From Actinomyces capricornis (lineage in GTDB: Bacteria; Actinomycetota; Actinomycetes; Actinomycetales; Actinomycetaceae), in NCBI RefSeq assembly GCF_019974135.1, contig NZ_AP025017.1, positions 744,001 to 808,000 of the forward strand: a DNA stretch of 64,000 bases, written 5' to 3'. Under the pieces are notes generated by a model. It was not told where the DNA came from. It saw only the letters and a program-made list of their open reading frames with translations, and did not search any database. This document shows, piece by piece, positions 34,989 to 45,215 of this stretch. Within the stretch, counting starts at the first letter, position 1, and every line of letters begins with the position of its first letter. The translations under genes and the position numbers were made by a program.

Positions 34989-36218
34989 TCAGCGGCGGAA
35001 GAGGTCGGTGGAGCGCAGGCGCTCGACGGCGGCGGCGACCCGCTCATCGGTGTCGGTCAGCGACATGCGCACCCGCCCGGCACCGGCCCGGCCGTAGAAG
35101 TCCCCGGGGGCCACGACGATCCCCAGCTCGGCGAAGGCCCCCACCAGGTCGTAGGCGCTCATCCCGGCCGGCCCGCTCAGCCACAGGTAGAGGCCGGCCA
35201 CGGAGGCCGGGTCGTTGACCAGACCGGCGGCCGCCGTCGCCTCCACCAGGGCCTCGCGGCGGCGTCGGTAGACGGCCTTCTGGGCCTCCACATGCTCCTC
35301 ATCGCCCAGGGCCGCGGCCAGCGCCGCCTGCACGGGGGCGGGCACGAGCAGCCCCGCATGCTTGCGCACCTCGGTGACCGCCGCGACCAGCACCGGGTCG
35401 CCCGCCAGAAGGGCGGCCCGGTATCCGGCCAGGTTGGACTGCTTGGACAGGGAGTAGAGCGCCAGCAGGCCCTCGCGCCCGGCCGCTCCCCCCACGCCGG
35501 GGTCCAGGAGGCTGGGAACGCCCCGGCTGGCCCACGGCTCCTCCCACGCCAGCTCGGCGTAGCACTCATCGGAGACGACGACGGCGCCGCGCTCGCGCGC
35601 CCAGGAGGCGATCCGGGCCATCTGCTCCACGCTGAGCACATGCCCGTCGGGGTTCCCGGGGCTGTTGAGCCAGACCATCGCCACCCGCCCCTGCTCGGGC
35701 AGGGTCCAGGTGGTGGGGTCGGCGTCGGTGTCCACGGGCACGGGCACGGCACCCACAAGGCGGGCCCCGACGTCGTAGGTGGGGTAGGCGGCGCGGGGGT
35801 GGAGCACGAGGTCGCCAGGGCCGGCCCCCAGTTGGAGGGGCAGGAGGGCCACCGACTCCTTCGACCCGATGGTCGGCAGGACCTCGGCCTCACCCAGCCC
35901 CTCCACGCCGCGGCGCCGCGCCATCCACTCGATGATGGCGGCCCGCACCTGGGGCGTGCCCACGGTGGTGGGGTAGCCGGGGGCGTTGGCCGCTCCCGTG
36001 AGGGCCGCCCGCGCCACCTCGGGGGTGGGGTCCACGGGAGTGCCCACGGCCAGGTCGACGACGCCGTCGGGGTGTTCGGCGGCGCGGGCCCGGTAGGGGC
36101 GCAGGGAGTCCCAGGGGAAGTCGGGCAGGACCGAGGCCCGGGGCAGGATCCGGGCGGGGCGGGCGTCGGGAGTGGTGGGGGCGGCGGCACTGGAGGCGGC
36201 GTTGGAAGTGGCGTTCAC
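34989..36218 (-). CDS. dapC: succinyldiaminopimelate aminotransferase
   Basis: PLP-dependent class I/II aminotransferase, third step of the succinylase branch to lysine. 409 residues with VVDLAVGTPVDPTPEVARAA, GYPTTVGTPQVRAAI, VWLNSPGNPDGHVLS, Asp of VVSDECYAELAW and the PLP Lys in LYSLSKQSNLAGYR, plus Arg of RVRMSLTDTDERV. GTG start at 36218 with AGGAGGG upstream. The fdxA-dapC order is common in actinobacteria. The gap to fdxA (233 bp) holds a palindrome, so independent transcription is possible. Confidence 0.93.
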   Translation of the reverse strand: MNATSNAASSAAAPTTPDARPARILPRASVLPDFPWDSLRPYRARAAEHPDGVVDLAVGTPVDPTPEVARAALTGAANAPGYPTTVGTPQVRAAIIEWMARRRGVEGLGEAEVLPTIGSKESVALLPLQLGAGPGDLVLHPRAAYPTYDVGARLVGAVPVPVDTDADPTTWTLPEQGRVAMVWLNSPGNPDGHVLSVEQMARIASWARERGAVVVSDECYAELAWEEPWASRGVPSLLDPGVGGAAGREGLLALYSLSKQSNLAGYRAALLAGDPVLVAAVTEVRKHAGLLVPAPVQAALAAALGDEEHVEAQKAVYRRRREALVEATAAAGLVNDPASVAGLYLWLSGPAGMSAYDLVGAFAELGIVVAPGDFYGRAGAGRVRMSLTDTDERVAAAVERLRSTDLFRR

Positions 36219-36310
36219 CGGGCCATTGTCCCTCCTGTGTCCACCTGGGTGGGCCCGGCGTCCTGCAGGCCGGCCCCGGGCGGCCCGCCCTGCGCGCGGC
36301 CGGGGATGGA

Positions 36311-36379
36311 AAGCGAGTGCGGGGTGCAGAAAGCGAGTGCGGGGTACTCGCATTCTGCACCCCGCACTCGCATACTGCG
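36311..36379. repeat. GCGAGTGCGGGGTGCAG palindrome between fdxA and dapC
   Basis: Two direct 20-nt units (36313-36332 and 36333-36352) begin GCGAGTGCGGGGT; an inverted unit is at 36352-36371 and a partial one next to it. Arms 36313-36338 and 36346-36371 pair over 26 bp with one mismatch. Both neighbouring genes run on the minus strand. Confidence 0.8.
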
Positions 36380-36451
36380 AAAGGGGCTGCGGTGGAAAGG
36401 GCCAGGCGGGTGGTCCCGGTTCAGCGTGGATGGGGCCCGGCCGGCGCGGTC

Positions 36452-36790
36452 TCAGCCCTGGAGGTGCTGGTTCTGCGGCGGCAGGGCGGCGATCATGGGG
36501 TCGTCGTAGGACTGGGGCCCCGCCGCCTGGGCGCCGCCGGGCGAGCCCAGGCCCTGGATCTCGAAGAAGTCGATGTTGGCGCGGGTGTAGTCCGCCCACT
36601 CCTCGGGCACGTCGTCCTCGTAGAAGATCGCCTCGGTGGGGCACACCGGCTCGCAGGCCCCGCAGTCCACGCACTCGTCGGCGTTGATGTAGAGGCTGCG
36701 TTCGCCCTCGTAGATGCAGTCGACGGGACATTCGTCGACGCAGGCGCGGTCCTTGACGTCGACACAGGGCTGGGCGATGACATACGTCAT
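36452..36790 (-). CDS. fdxA: ferredoxin, 7Fe/8Fe type
   Basis: Small electron carrier of 112 residues. Cluster ligands: Cys in [19 protein letters not shown] (first cluster, with the 3Fe-4S spacing) and [13 protein letters not shown] (4Fe-4S). The C-terminal 45 residues ([16 protein letters not shown]) are the usual actinobacterial extension. ATG at 36790 with GAGAGGA upstream. Confidence 0.94.
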   Translation of the reverse strand: MTYVIAQPCVDVKDRACVDECPVDCIYEGERSLYINADECVDCGACEPVCPTEAIFYEDDVPEEWADYTRANIDFFEIQGLGSPGGAQAAGPQSYDDPMIAALPPQNQHLQG

Positions 36791-36912
36791 GGCTGCGTGT
36801 CCTCTCGATGCTGTTGTGCCGACGGCGTGCGGCACTGGTGTACGGACAAGTATCGTCTCCCGCGCCCCTGGACCCAAGAGCGCGCTGACGTGGGCATGAG
36901 CACTGCCGCGCC

Positions 36913-39900
36913 TCACCCGCAGACGATGTTGTTGTCCGGGTAGTAGGCGGTGGTCAGGACGTCGTCGGGCACGGCCTGGCCGTTGTGGCTGCGCTTGCGG
37001 GTGATGGTGATGTCGAAGCCCGGATTGCCGCCGGTGTAGGGCTGGCACTGGGGGCCGGACTTTCGCTCGGTGACCACGGGGCGGAAGTTGTAGCGCTCGG
37101 ACTCGGTGATGGTCACGTCGTAGTACTTGGTGGACCACAGGCGCACGTGGATCTGCTCACCATCGAGCCAGGCCTGGACCAGGACGCCGTGAGTGGTGGA
37201 GTTGGTGAACTTCACGTCGAGCTTGCCGGTCCACAGGGTGGCCTCGCGGCCCGCGGGGTAGCGGTCGAAGTAGTACTGGTGGGGGTGGTGCTCGGTGTCG
37301 TCCATCCCGGCCTCGAATCCGGCGTTGAACACGGTGGTGGCCACCTGGCTCAGCCCTCCGCCCAGGGAGTCCACGTGCTCCCCGTTGGAGATCACCCCGG
37401 CGTCGGCGAATCCGTGCTCGTAGTCCACCTCGCCCAAGGCCTCCTCCAGGGAGAAGACCTCGCCGGGCTTGACCACGGAGCCGTTGATGAGCTCGGCGCC
37501 GCGGCGGAGGTTCTGGGTGCGCGGCAGGTCGTCGGCGTTGTAGGGCGTGGCGTACTCCCCCACGACCTCCTTGACCCCCCAGTCGGCCTCGGGGGTGGTG
37601 TCCTCGGGCTTGAGCACGGCCAGCGGCAGGGCGACGGTGCGCGAGGCGGGGTCGGTGCCCTGGGCGGCGGTGGTGGTCAGGGACTGGGTCAGGGAGTCCA
37701 TGTCGATGCCCATGCCCTCGGCGGGGGCCACGTACTGGGGCTTGTCCCCCGCGGCTCCGGCCTGCGTGCCGTCGATGGTCCAGGAGGCGTCGATGGCGGG
37801 CTTCTCCACGTCCCCCATGGTGCCCACGATGGTGTCGTGGAGCATGGTGGTGTCGATGGTGGCCGTCAGGCGCCCGCCGTCGGTGCTGATGGAGGTCATG
37901 GAGGCGGTCTGCTCAGGGGCGAGGGTGACGGTGGGGGTGGTGGCCTTGGACTCCACCTGGGTGCCCACCGCGGTGATGGTCATGTCGGCCGAGAGCATGG
38001 GGCTCAGGGTGGAGTCGACGAAGTCCTTGGCCTCCTGGTCGGTGATCGCCGGGACGGCCACGCCCTCGGCCAGGGCGATGCTCTGCTGCCCCAGCGGCCA
38101 GCCCTGGGAGAGCTGTGCCACGGAGGCCTTGACGTCCAGGCCCACGCCGTCCTGGGCGGGGGTGGTGGTCACCTCGGTGCCCTCCAGGGAGACGGTGGCT
38201 GAGACGGCGCCGTTGGCCATGGAGTCGATGCGGTCCTCCAGCGCGCCGGTGAGGGTCTCGGAGTCCACGCGCAGGACGGCGTCGCTCTGGGCCCCGCCCA
38301 GGCGCTGGGCGATGGTCAGGGGGTTGAGGGTGAAGCCGGCGACCTCATCCATGGTGGCCTCGGCGTCCAGGGAGACGCCGGACTCGGCGGGGACGAGCTC
38401 GGAGCTGCCCTGCCCGACGGTGAGGGTGACGGGCTGGGCGAGCTGGGTGCCGATCTGGTCGCTCAGGCGGGTGCTGGCCTGCTCGGGGCTGAGCCCGGAC
38501 AGGTCGACGCCGGAGACGGTGGTGCCCGAGGCGATGTGCTGCGTGGTCCACCAGGCAAGCCCGCCCCAGACCAGGAGGATCGCGATGCCGGCGGCCGCGC
38601 CCAGGGGCAGCAGACGGCGACGGCGGGGGGCGGTCTTGGCCCCACCGGCGGTCTTGGCGCTCCCGGCAGTATCCGCGGCGGGCCCGCCGTCACCGGCCGC
38701 ACCGCCCTGATCGTCGCCATCCTGGCCAGAAGCGGCGGCGGCCTCCTCGGCGTCGTCCGCATCGACCCTGGCCGTCTCGGCACTGGCCTGATCACTGCTG
38801 AACTGGCCGCTGCCACCCTGGCGGGCGTCAGTGCCGGCGGCGCCGGTGGCACCCTCGCCGTCCTGAGCGCCCGAGTCTCCCGTGGCCAGGGGCCAGGCGG
38901 GGGCTGTGGCCCAGTTGGCGGTGGAGGGGGAGGCGGCGGCCCCGGCCCGAGCCGGCGAGCCGGCGGCCGGGCCTCCGGCATCCGGCTGTCCCGGCGACGG
39001 CGTGGCGCCGGACTGCCCCGCGCCGGCCGGAGCGGCGCCCGCCGGGGCTGCCGGGGCCGCTGAGCCGGCGGAGTCCGCCGAGGACTCCGCGGCGCCGTCC
39101 CGGGTGGTCTCGCCGCGCAGCGCGGGCCAGCGCGCCTCCCCCAGGACGGTCTCGCTGGCGTCGTGGCCCGGCTCGGACCAGACCCGCTCGGCGTGGTGGG
39201 CAACCACTGCGGGGGTGATGGAGGACTCGAAGCCGCCCTCCCGGGGGGCGGGGTCCTCCTGCGGGGCGGGGTCGGGGTCGTCACTGGGCTGGGATGCGGC
39301 CACCGGCGGCATGGCCGGCGCGATCGAGGGCGGGAGCTTGCCGCCGCCGTGCTGGATCCAGCTGATCATGTGGGCGCCCCGGTCCGGCGCCGGCATGATG
39401 CCGTAGTCATCGGGGCCCGGCTCGGCGGGGGTCGCGGCCTCATCGGAGGAGGCCGACGACGGCGGCCGGGCCACCTCATCGGCCGGGCCGCCGGGGCTGT
39501 CGGGACTCGCCCCGCCGGGACCGGCACTGCCGGAGGCCGCGCCGCCGGCATCCTCGGCGCCATCACCGGTGCTGGCGGACGGGGCCTCGCCGGCCGCGCC
39601 TGCGGCGTCGTCGGAGCCGCTGGCATCCTCGGCGCCCGTACCGCTGGAGCTGGCGATGCCAGCACCCGTGCCACCGGGGCTGTCTGGGCTCGCTCCGCCG
39701 GGGCCCGTGCCGTCATCGGCGCGCTCCACGCCGACCGGGCCGGCGCTATCGGCACCCGCGCCATCAGCAGTGTCAGGTCCCGCGCCGCCGGAGGCCGCGC
39801 CGTCGACGCCGGTGCCCTCAGCCTCCACGGTGCTCCCAGCCTCCGCTGCGTCCTGGGCGCCCCCGCTCACGGCGGCGTCCTGCCCCGCGACGGGGCCGGC

Positions 39901-40032
39901 GCCCCCGGCCTCGGGGGCCTCCGGGGGGCTGAGGGCCTCCTCAGTCGCGGGACCATCGGCCACGGCCTCGGGCTCGGCACCCCCGTGGCTGGCGTCGGGA
40001 TGCTCGCCCTGGCTGCGCGGGGTCTGGCTCAT
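36913..40032 (-). CDS. VanW-family protein with giant disordered N-terminus
   Basis: A 1039-residue membrane protein. Residues 1-465 are extreme low complexity (Gly/Ala/Asp/Glu/Ser/Pro) on the cytosolic side; one membrane helix at about 470-492 ([22 protein letters not shown]); outside are YoaR-type peptidoglycan-binding-like repeats (about 505-800, [18 protein letters not shown]) and the VanW domain (about 830-965, [17 protein letters not shown] and [12 protein letters not shown]). VanW proteins occur in some glycopeptide-resistance clusters, but their role is unknown and nothing here indicates resistance. ATG 40032 with GAGGAG; 14 bp after typA, same strand. Confidence 0.88.
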   Translation of the reverse strand: MSQTPRSQGEHPDASHGGAEPEAVADGPATEEALSPPEAPEAGGAGPVAGQDAAVSGGAQDAAEAGSTVEAEGTGVDGAASGGAGPDTADGAGADSAGPVGVERADDGTGPGGASPDSPGGTGAGIASSSGTGAEDASGSDDAAGAAGEAPSASTGDGAEDAGGAASGSAGPGGASPDSPGGPADEVARPPSSASSDEAATPAEPGPDDYGIMPAPDRGAHMISWIQHGGGKLPPSIAPAMPPVAASQPSDDPDPAPQEDPAPREGGFESSITPAVVAHHAERVWSEPGHDASETVLGEARWPALRGETTRDGAAESSADSAGSAAPAAPAGAAPAGAGQSGATPSPGQPDAGGPAAGSPARAGAAASPSTANWATAPAWPLATGDSGAQDGEGATGAAGTDARQGGSGQFSSDQASAETARVDADDAEEAAAASGQDGDDQGGAAGDGGPAADTAGSAKTAGGAKTAPRRRRLLPLGAAAGIAILLVWGGLAWWTTQHIASGTTVSGVDLSGLSPEQASTRLSDQIGTQLAQPVTLTVGQGSSELVPAESGVSLDAEATMDEVAGFTLNPLTIAQRLGGAQSDAVLRVDSETLTGALEDRIDSMANGAVSATVSLEGTEVTTTPAQDGVGLDVKASVAQLSQGWPLGQQSIALAEGVAVPAITDQEAKDFVDSTLSPMLSADMTITAVGTQVESKATTPTVTLAPEQTASMTSISTDGGRLTATIDTTMLHDTIVGTMGDVEKPAIDASWTIDGTQAGAAGDKPQYVAPAEGMGIDMDSLTQSLTTTAAQGTDPASRTVALPLAVLKPEDTTPEADWGVKEVVGEYATPYNADDLPRTQNLRRGAELINGSVVKPGEVFSLEEALGEVDYEHGFADAGVISNGEHVDSLGGGLSQVATTVFNAGFEAGMDDTEHHPHQYYFDRYPAGREATLWTGKLDVKFTNSTTHGVLVQAWLDGEQIHVRLWSTKYYDVTITESERYNFRPVVTERKSGPQCQPYTGGNPGFDITITRKRSHNGQAVPDDVLTTAYYPDNNIVCG

Positions 40033-40046
40033 GGGCTGGGCTCCTC

Positions 40047-41969
40047 TCAGGCCTCGGCCCGGCGGCGCCGGGCGGCATCACGGAAGCGCTCCTGGGAGTT
40101 GAGGATGACCTTGCGGATGCGAACCGCCTCGGGAGTGACCTCCACGCACTCGTCGTCGGCGGCGAACTCCAGGGCCTCCTCCAGGGTGAGGCGCCGCGGC
40201 GGGGTGAGGCCCTCGAAGGAGTCGGCGGTGGAGGAGCGCATATTGGTCTGCTGCTTCTCGCGCACCACGTTGACGTCCATGTCCTCGCCCCGGGGATTCT
40301 CCCCCACGACCTGGCCCTCGTAGGTCTCCTGGGTGGGCTCGACGAAGAAGGTCCCCCGGTCCTGGAGGCGGATGAGGGCGTAGGCGGTGATGGCCCCGGC
40401 GCGGTCGGAGACCAGGGAGCCGGTGGTGCGCGAGTCGATGGGGCCGGCCCAGGGCTCGTAGCCCTCGGCGATGGAGGAGGCGATGCCGGTGCCGCGGGTC
40501 TCGGTGAGGAACTGGGTGCGCAGGCCGATGAGGCCGCGGGCCGGGATGAGGAACTCCATGCGGATCCAGCCCGTGCCGTGGTTGGTCATGGTCTCCATGC
40601 GGCCCTTGCGGGCGGCCATGAGCTGGGTGACGGCGCCCAGGTACTCCTCGGGCACGTCGATGGTCATGCGCTCCACGGGCTCGTGCCGCTTGCCGTCCAC
40701 GGTGCGGGTGACCACCTGGGGCTTGCCGACCGTCAGCTCGAAGCCCTCGCGGCGCATCTGCTCCACCAGGATCGCCAGTGCCAGCTCGCCGCGCCCCTGC
40801 ACCTCCCAGGCGTCGGGGCGGGAGGTGGGCAGGACGCGCAGGGAGACGTTGCCCACCAGCTCGCGGTCCAGGCGGTCCTTGACCTGGCGGGCGGTCACCT
40901 TGGCGCCCTTGGTGCGCCCGGCCATGGGGGAGGTGTTGATGCCGATGGTCATGGAGATGGCCGGGTCGTCCACGGTGATGAGAGGCAGGGGGCGCGGGTC
41001 CTCGGGGTCCACGAGGGACTCCCCGATGGTGATGTCCTCGATGCCGGCGATGGCCACGATGTCCCCGGCGTGGGCCTCCTCGGCGGGCTTGCGGTCCAGG
41101 CCCTCGGTGACGAGCAGCTCGGAGATGCGCGCCGAGGCCAGGGTGCCGTCGTGGCGGGCCCAGGCCACGGACTGCCCCTTGCGGATGGTCCCGTTGTGGA
41201 TGCGCAGCAGGGCCAGGCGCCCCAGGAAGGGGGAGGCGTCGAGGTTGGTCACGTGAGCCTGGAGGGGGGCGCCCTCGTCGTAGGAGGGCCCGGGGATGCG
41301 CTCGATGATGGTGCGGAAGAGCGGCTCGAGGTCGTCGTTGTCCGGCAGGGCGCCGTCGGCGGGGGCGGTGGTGCCGGCGCGGCGGGCCTTGGCCGAGGCG
41401 TAGATGACGGGCACGTCCAGGACGGCGTCGAGGTCGATGTCGGGGTGCTCGTCGGCCAGGTCGCTGGCCAGGGACAGCAGCAGGTCGGTGGACTCCGAGA
41501 CCACCTCGGCCAGGCGGGAGTCGGGGCGGTCGACCTTGTTGACCACCAGGATGACCGGCAGGTTGGCGGCCAGGGCCTTGCGCAGCACGAAGCGGGTCTG
41601 GGGCAGGGGCCCCTCGGAGGCGTCCACGAGCAGGACGACGCCGTCGACCATGGACAGGCCCCGCTCGACCTCCCCGCCGAAGTCCGCGTGGCCGGGGGTG
41701 TCGATGACGTTGATGGTGATGCCCTCGGGGCAGCCGGCGTCCGCCGCGGCGGGACCGGCGTAGTGGACGGCCGTGTTCTTGGCCAGGATGGTGATGCCCT
41801 TCTCCCGCTCCAGCTCCCCGGAGTCCATGACGCGCTCGCCGGTGGACTCGGTGGTGGCGCGGGCCCCGAAGGCGCCGGCCTCCCAGAGCATGGCGTCCAC
41901 GAGGGTGGTCTTGCCGTGGTCGACGTGGGCGACGATGGCGACATTGCGCAGGTCCTGGCGCAGGCTCAT
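40047..41969 (-). CDS. typA: ribosome-associated translational GTPase TypA/BipA
   Basis: Elongation-factor-like GTPase acting on the ribosome, especially under stress. 640 residues with G1 [19 protein letters not shown]2 near [15 protein letters not shown]3 [15 protein letters not shown]4 NKVDRPDSR and G5 YASAKA, then domain II and the BipA-specific C-terminal domain ([18 protein letters not shown]). ATG at 41969 with GAGGAAG. Followed by the VanW-family gene in the same unit. Confidence 0.95.
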   Translation of the reverse strand: MSLRQDLRNVAIVAHVDHGKTTLVDAMLWEAGAFGARATTESTGERVMDSGELEREKGITILAKNTAVHYAGPAAADAGCPEGITINVIDTPGHADFGGEVERGLSMVDGVVLLVDASEGPLPQTRFVLRKALAANLPVILVVNKVDRPDSRLAEVVSESTDLLLSLASDLADEHPDIDLDAVLDVPVIYASAKARRAGTTAPADGALPDNDDLEPLFRTIIERIPGPSYDEGAPLQAHVTNLDASPFLGRLALLRIHNGTIRKGQSVAWARHDGTLASARISELLVTEGLDRKPAEEAHAGDIVAIAGIEDITIGESLVDPEDPRPLPLITVDDPAISMTIGINTSPMAGRTKGAKVTARQVKDRLDRELVGNVSLRVLPTSRPDAWEVQGRGELALAILVEQMRREGFELTVGKPQVVTRTVDGKRHEPVERMTIDVPEEYLGAVTQLMAARKGRMETMTNHGTGWIRMEFLIPARGLIGLRTQFLTETRGTGIASSIAEGYEPWAGPIDSRTTGSLVSDRAGAITAYALIRLQDRGTFFVEPTQETYEGQVVGENPRGEDMDVNVVREKQQTNMRSSTADSFEGLTPPRRLTLEEALEFAADDECVEVTPEAVRIRKVILNSQERFRDAARRRRAEA

Positions 41970-42066
41970 ACGGGGTTCTTCCTCAGGTCAAGCGGCCCCG
42001 GGTCCGGCGCGCCTGTGCGGCGACCGCACCGATGGGCGGGAAACAGGGCAAGGCTAGGCGACGGCG

Positions 42067-42090
42067 GGCCTGACCTGCCATGGTCAGGCC
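42067..42090. other. 9-bp perfect dyad upstream of typA
   Basis: GGCCTGACC (42067-42075) and GGTCAGGCC (42082-42090) with a six-base loop. It lies 98 bp upstream of typA; operator or terminator cannot be told apart. Confidence 0.4.
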
Positions 42091-42136
42091 TACACCCGTG
42101 CTGTGCCGCTCGCCACGGGGCCGGCGGCCCACCCGG

Positions 42137-42241
42137 CCCCGCTGCACATCTTCGGCACCCAACGGCAGGACTGCGCTGAGGCGAACCGCGGAGTCATGCG
42201 GATCCACCAGGCGGTCGATTCTTGAAGATGTGCAGCAGGGG
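42137..42241. repeat. TGCACATCTTC palindrome, copy 2
   Basis: GCTGCACATCTTC (42141-42153) pairs with GAAGATGTGCAGC (42224-42236); CCCC/GGGG extend the stem outward. It begins seven bases after the stop (42248, minus) of the PH-like gene. Confidence 0.7.
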
Positions 42242-42247
42242 TTGGGG

Positions 42248-43051
42248 TTACAGCAGGATAGCCAGGGCCAGGAGGAGGGCCGTCAGGCCGGTGCCCACGA
42301 CGACGCCCCAGTTGGTGCGCGCCAGCGGCGCGCCCTGCTGCGGGGGGTCCGCCTCCGGCCGGACGGCCCGCCCTGCCGGCTCCGGATGCTGGCGGCCCCG
42401 GGGCCGGGCCTGGCCGCTGCGGCCCGCGCCTGGGGAGTCCTGGGAGGCCAGGGCCAGGGCCTGCTCCCGGTAGAGCTCGATGAGGTCCATCGCCCCGGCC
42501 GCGTCGAGCTGGACGCGGTGGGTGCCCTGTCCCGGGGTGATCAGCTCCTCGCGCGCCACCGGCCCCCCGCGCACTCGGGAGCGGCTGGCCAGCGCCCCCG
42601 CTGTCGATCCCCGGCCGCGCCCGGCGGAGTCCCGATCCGCCTGCTGCTCGCGCTGCTCGGCGTGGTAGCGCAGCCCCGCGGCCAGGCCTCCTTCCCGGGG
42701 GGCCGCCGCGGCGCGCACGCGCCTGCCGTCATCCAGGACGATCTCCACCCCCCAGCGCCCCGCGCAGCGCTCGATCCGCGCCCAGGGCAGCACCCAGGTG
42801 CGCCAGGCGTTGCGGACGGTGAGGCCATGAGTCTCCAGGCGCAGCTCGGGCATCCACCACAGCACGATGGCCGCGCCGGTGAGCAGGGCGCCCCAGGCGG
42901 TCACCTGCACCGCCATCCGGCCGCCACCAGGGCCTCCCGGACCGCTCGGGCTGCCGGGAATGAGCACGACGGCGATGACGAGCGCGCACAGGGCGGCCAC
43001 CAGGAGGGTCGCGGCGCGGGCGGTCCAGGAGCGGATGACGACGGTGGGCAC
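42248..43051 (-). CDS. membrane protein with PH-like domain
   Basis: A 267-residue protein. Two N-terminal helices (about 12-30 LLVAALCALVIAVVLIPG and 45-65 AWGALLTGAAIVLWWMP) are followed by a short PH-like beta domain, LRLETHGLTVRNAWRTWVLPW with IERCAGRWGVEIVLDDGRRV, a charged low-complexity stretch and a final membrane helix (GVVVGTGLTALLLALAILL). Function unknown. The GTG at 43051 is six bases after CATGAT; longer frames upstream are Arg/Pro-rich and unlikely. Confidence 0.75.
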   Translation of the reverse strand: MPTVVIRSWTARAATLLVAALCALVIAVVLIPGSPSGPGGPGGGRMAVQVTAWGALLTGAAIVLWWMPELRLETHGLTVRNAWRTWVLPWARIERCAGRWGVEIVLDDGRRVRAAAAPREGGLAAGLRYHAEQREQQADRDSAGRGRGSTAGALASRSRVRGGPVAREELITPGQGTHRVQLDAAGAMDLIELYREQALALASQDSPGAGRSGQARPRGRQHPEPAGRAVRPEADPPQQGAPLARTNWGVVVGTGLTALLLALAILL

Positions 43052-43063
43052 CGCCCCATCATG
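43052..43063 (-). promoter_or_regulatory. possible leaderless -10 for the PH-like gene
   Basis: CATGAT at 43063-43058 on the minus strand, six bases, then GTG. Confidence 0.4.
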
Positions 43064-43188
43064 CCCCAGGAGTGCCAGCCCCCTGAATGCCGGCCCCCTC
43101 CTCCGAGGAGCCGGGGCCCTCACCCGCATACGGCGGCCCCCTGGGCCGCACGGCGATGAGGCGCAGGGGGCATGAGCCGTGAAGAGGT

Positions 43189-43229
43189 GGGCTCCCGGAC
43201 CCACCGCTGACGGGTGGGGCCGGGAGCCC
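43189..43229. terminator. terminator after dppA
   Basis: GGGCTCCCGGACCCACC (43189-43205) pairs with the complementary arm at 43212-43229 around a six-base loop, with one bulge. It lies 58 bp past the dppA stop. Confidence 0.6.
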
Positions 43230-43286
43230 GCCGGTGGCCCTGGCCGGTCGGCTGCCAGAGCCTCCGGCCCGGCCGGTGTCAGCCGA

Positions 43287-44957
43287 TCACTCGGCGACGT
43301 AGCCGATGCGCTCGGGGCGGTAGGAGGCCAGGCCCTGGGCGCCGAAGTTCGCCAGGCGCTTGGGCACGGCGGTGAACTCGCGGCGCTCGTACATGGGGAA
43401 GTTGAGCACGTGCTCCCAGACGAGCTCGTCGACCTGATTGGTCAGCTCCACGCGCTTGGCGTTGTCCGTCTCGACGTCGATCTTGGCGATGAGATCGTCG
43501 ATCTCGGGAACGGACTGGCCGGAGTAGTTCGAGCCACTGCCCGTGCCGTAGATCTGGCCGACATTGGCCATGGGGTACTGGGTCTTCTGCCAGGTGAAGG
43601 CGGTCATCTCGTAGTTGCCGACCTGGACGTACTCGGTGAAGTACTTGTCGCTCTCGACCGAGTTGAGGCTCAGGGAGATGCCGACCTCCTTGAGCTGGGA
43701 CTGCAGGAGGGTCCCCTCGTTGGCCGAGGCGGAGGCGCCCTGCGGGTAGGTGAAGACGATCTCCAGCTTCTTGCCGTCCTTCTCGCGCACCTCCCCGCCC
43801 TCGGGCAGCATCCAGCCGGCCTCGTCGAGGAGCTTCTTGGCGGCCTCGACGTCGTAGGACCAGGGCCCGGAGTTGTCCTTGTAGCCCTCCTGGCTGGGCA
43901 TGAAGAAGCGGTTGCCCAGCATGACCTCGGAGATGTCCTCCACCGGCAGGCCCGCCAGGTCGGACTTGGCGATGGCCTCGCGGTCGCAGGCGCGCATGAT
44001 GGCCTGGCGGACCTTCTCCTCGGACAGGGGTCCACTGGCGGCGTTGATGGTGAAGTGGCGCCACTGGAGCCCTCCCGCCTGGCGCACCTCGGCGTCGGAG
44101 CGGCCCGAGGCCTGGGAGTAGGCGTCGGCGTTAATGATGTACTGGATGACGTCGATCTCACTATTGGCGAAGGAGGTGGCCACGGCGGAGTCGTCGAGGA
44201 CCCTGAAGGTCACCTTGTCCAGCTTGGGGGCCTCCCCCCACCACTTGTCATTGGGGGTGAGGGTGACCACCTCCTGGGTGGCGTCCCAGGACTCGATCTT
44301 GAAGGGGCCGGAGAAGAAGTCGTTGTTGAAGTCCTTCTCCATGGAGGTGTTGAAGGTCTCGGCGTCCTTCATGAGCTCCACTGGGGCGCAGCTGGCGAGG
44401 ACAGCAGTCCAGTCGGGATAGGGGGACTCGAAGATCACCTTGAACTTCGTGTCGGACTCCTTCTCCACCTTCTCCACCTTCTCAATGCCGTCGGTGGAGG
44501 CCCAGGAGTAGTCCTCGCTCTTGGCGGCGGCATAGAAGGCCTCGAAGTCCTCGGGGGAGATCGGCTTGCCCGAGCCCCACACAGCCTTGGGGTTGAGCTC
44601 GATACTCACCACCGTCTTGCCGTCGACCTCCTCGGCCTCGGCCGAGGCCAGGAAGTCGGGGTTGGGGGTGGCCACGCCCTTGTCGTCATAGTCGAAGAAG
44701 TAGGGGAAGACGAAGTTGTAGATATTGCGCAGATCCACGCCGTTGCCCGCCACCGTATTGGCATTCCAGTTGGCGATGGGCGCCGTGATGGCGAACTTCA
44801 GCTCCCCGCCCTGCTCGATCTTGTCCGGCTCGACGGCGTTGATGCCCTCAGCGCCCCCGGAGCCCGAGGAGCCGTCCGTCTTGGAGCAGGCGGCCAGGGC
44901 GAGGAGGGCGGCAGTGGAGGCACTGCCAGCCAGGAACATGCGGCGGTTGATCTTCAT
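43287..44957 (-). CDS. peptide ABC transporter substrate-binding lipoprotein
   Basis: Extracytoplasmic family 5 solute-binding protein (DppA/OppA type), 556 residues. Twin-arginine-like signal (NRRMFLAGSASTAALLAL) with lipobox LAAC, then Ser/Gly linker and the two-lobed domain with NPKAVWGSGKPISPEDFEAF and FNPLY-like features. It follows the ATPase gene by 258 bp and has its own promoter region, which allows the binding protein to be made in excess. ATG 44957 with GGAGAT upstream. Confidence 0.9.
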   Translation of the reverse strand: MKINRRMFLAGSASTAALLALAACSKTDGSSGSGGAEGINAVEPDKIEQGGELKFAITAPIANWNANTVAGNGVDLRNIYNFVFPYFFDYDDKGVATPNPDFLASAEAEEVDGKTVVSIELNPKAVWGSGKPISPEDFEAFYAAAKSEDYSWASTDGIEKVEKVEKESDTKFKVIFESPYPDWTAVLASCAPVELMKDAETFNTSMEKDFNNDFFSGPFKIESWDATQEVVTLTPNDKWWGEAPKLDKVTFRVLDDSAVATSFANSEIDVIQYIINADAYSQASGRSDAEVRQAGGLQWRHFTINAASGPLSEEKVRQAIMRACDREAIAKSDLAGLPVEDISEVMLGNRFFMPSQEGYKDNSGPWSYDVEAAKKLLDEAGWMLPEGGEVREKDGKKLEIVFTYPQGASASANEGTLLQSQLKEVGISLSLNSVESDKYFTEYVQVGNYEMTAFTWQKTQYPMANVGQIYGTGSGSNYSGQSVPEIDDLIAKIDVETDNAKRVELTNQVDELVWEHVLNFPMYERREFTAVPKRLANFGAQGLASYRPERIGYVAE

Positions 44958-45019
44958 AGGGATCTCCGTTCATCAATCGTTGATGCTGTCCCGGGCGGGT
45001 GGGTTACCTGCCCCAGGGG

Positions 45020-45080
45020 ATGAGGTAGTGAATCATACAATTGTTTCCATAGTGATCACGCTGCGCTCAGATAGTGATCA
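45020..45080 (-). promoter_or_regulatory. dppA promoter region with paired ATAGTGATCA boxes
   Basis: ATAGTGATCA occurs at 45049-45058 and 45071-45080, 22 bp apart (two helical turns). Just downstream on the minus strand is TATGAT-type -10 sequence (GTATGATTC). The boxes sit where an activator or repressor would bind. Confidence 0.5.
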
Positions 45081-45215
45081 GTGGCGGGTCGGGCCGGTTC
45101 TGGACTGCTCCTGACCCCCACCCGCTCGACTCCTCCTCCCGGGTCGGGCAGGAGGGAGCCGACTCCCCGGTCCTGGCCACCCATTCGGCCTGGGGTGCCA
45201 GGACCGGAGCGGGGC

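Noticed and set aside
36311..36379. CRISPR-like short repeats
   Set aside because: Only two direct copies with no spacer between them and an inverted half; no cas genes anywhere in the window.
36913..40032. Glycopeptide resistance determinant (VanW)
   Set aside because: VanW-domain proteins are widespread in actinobacteria; no vanH, vanA, vanX or two-component genes are near.
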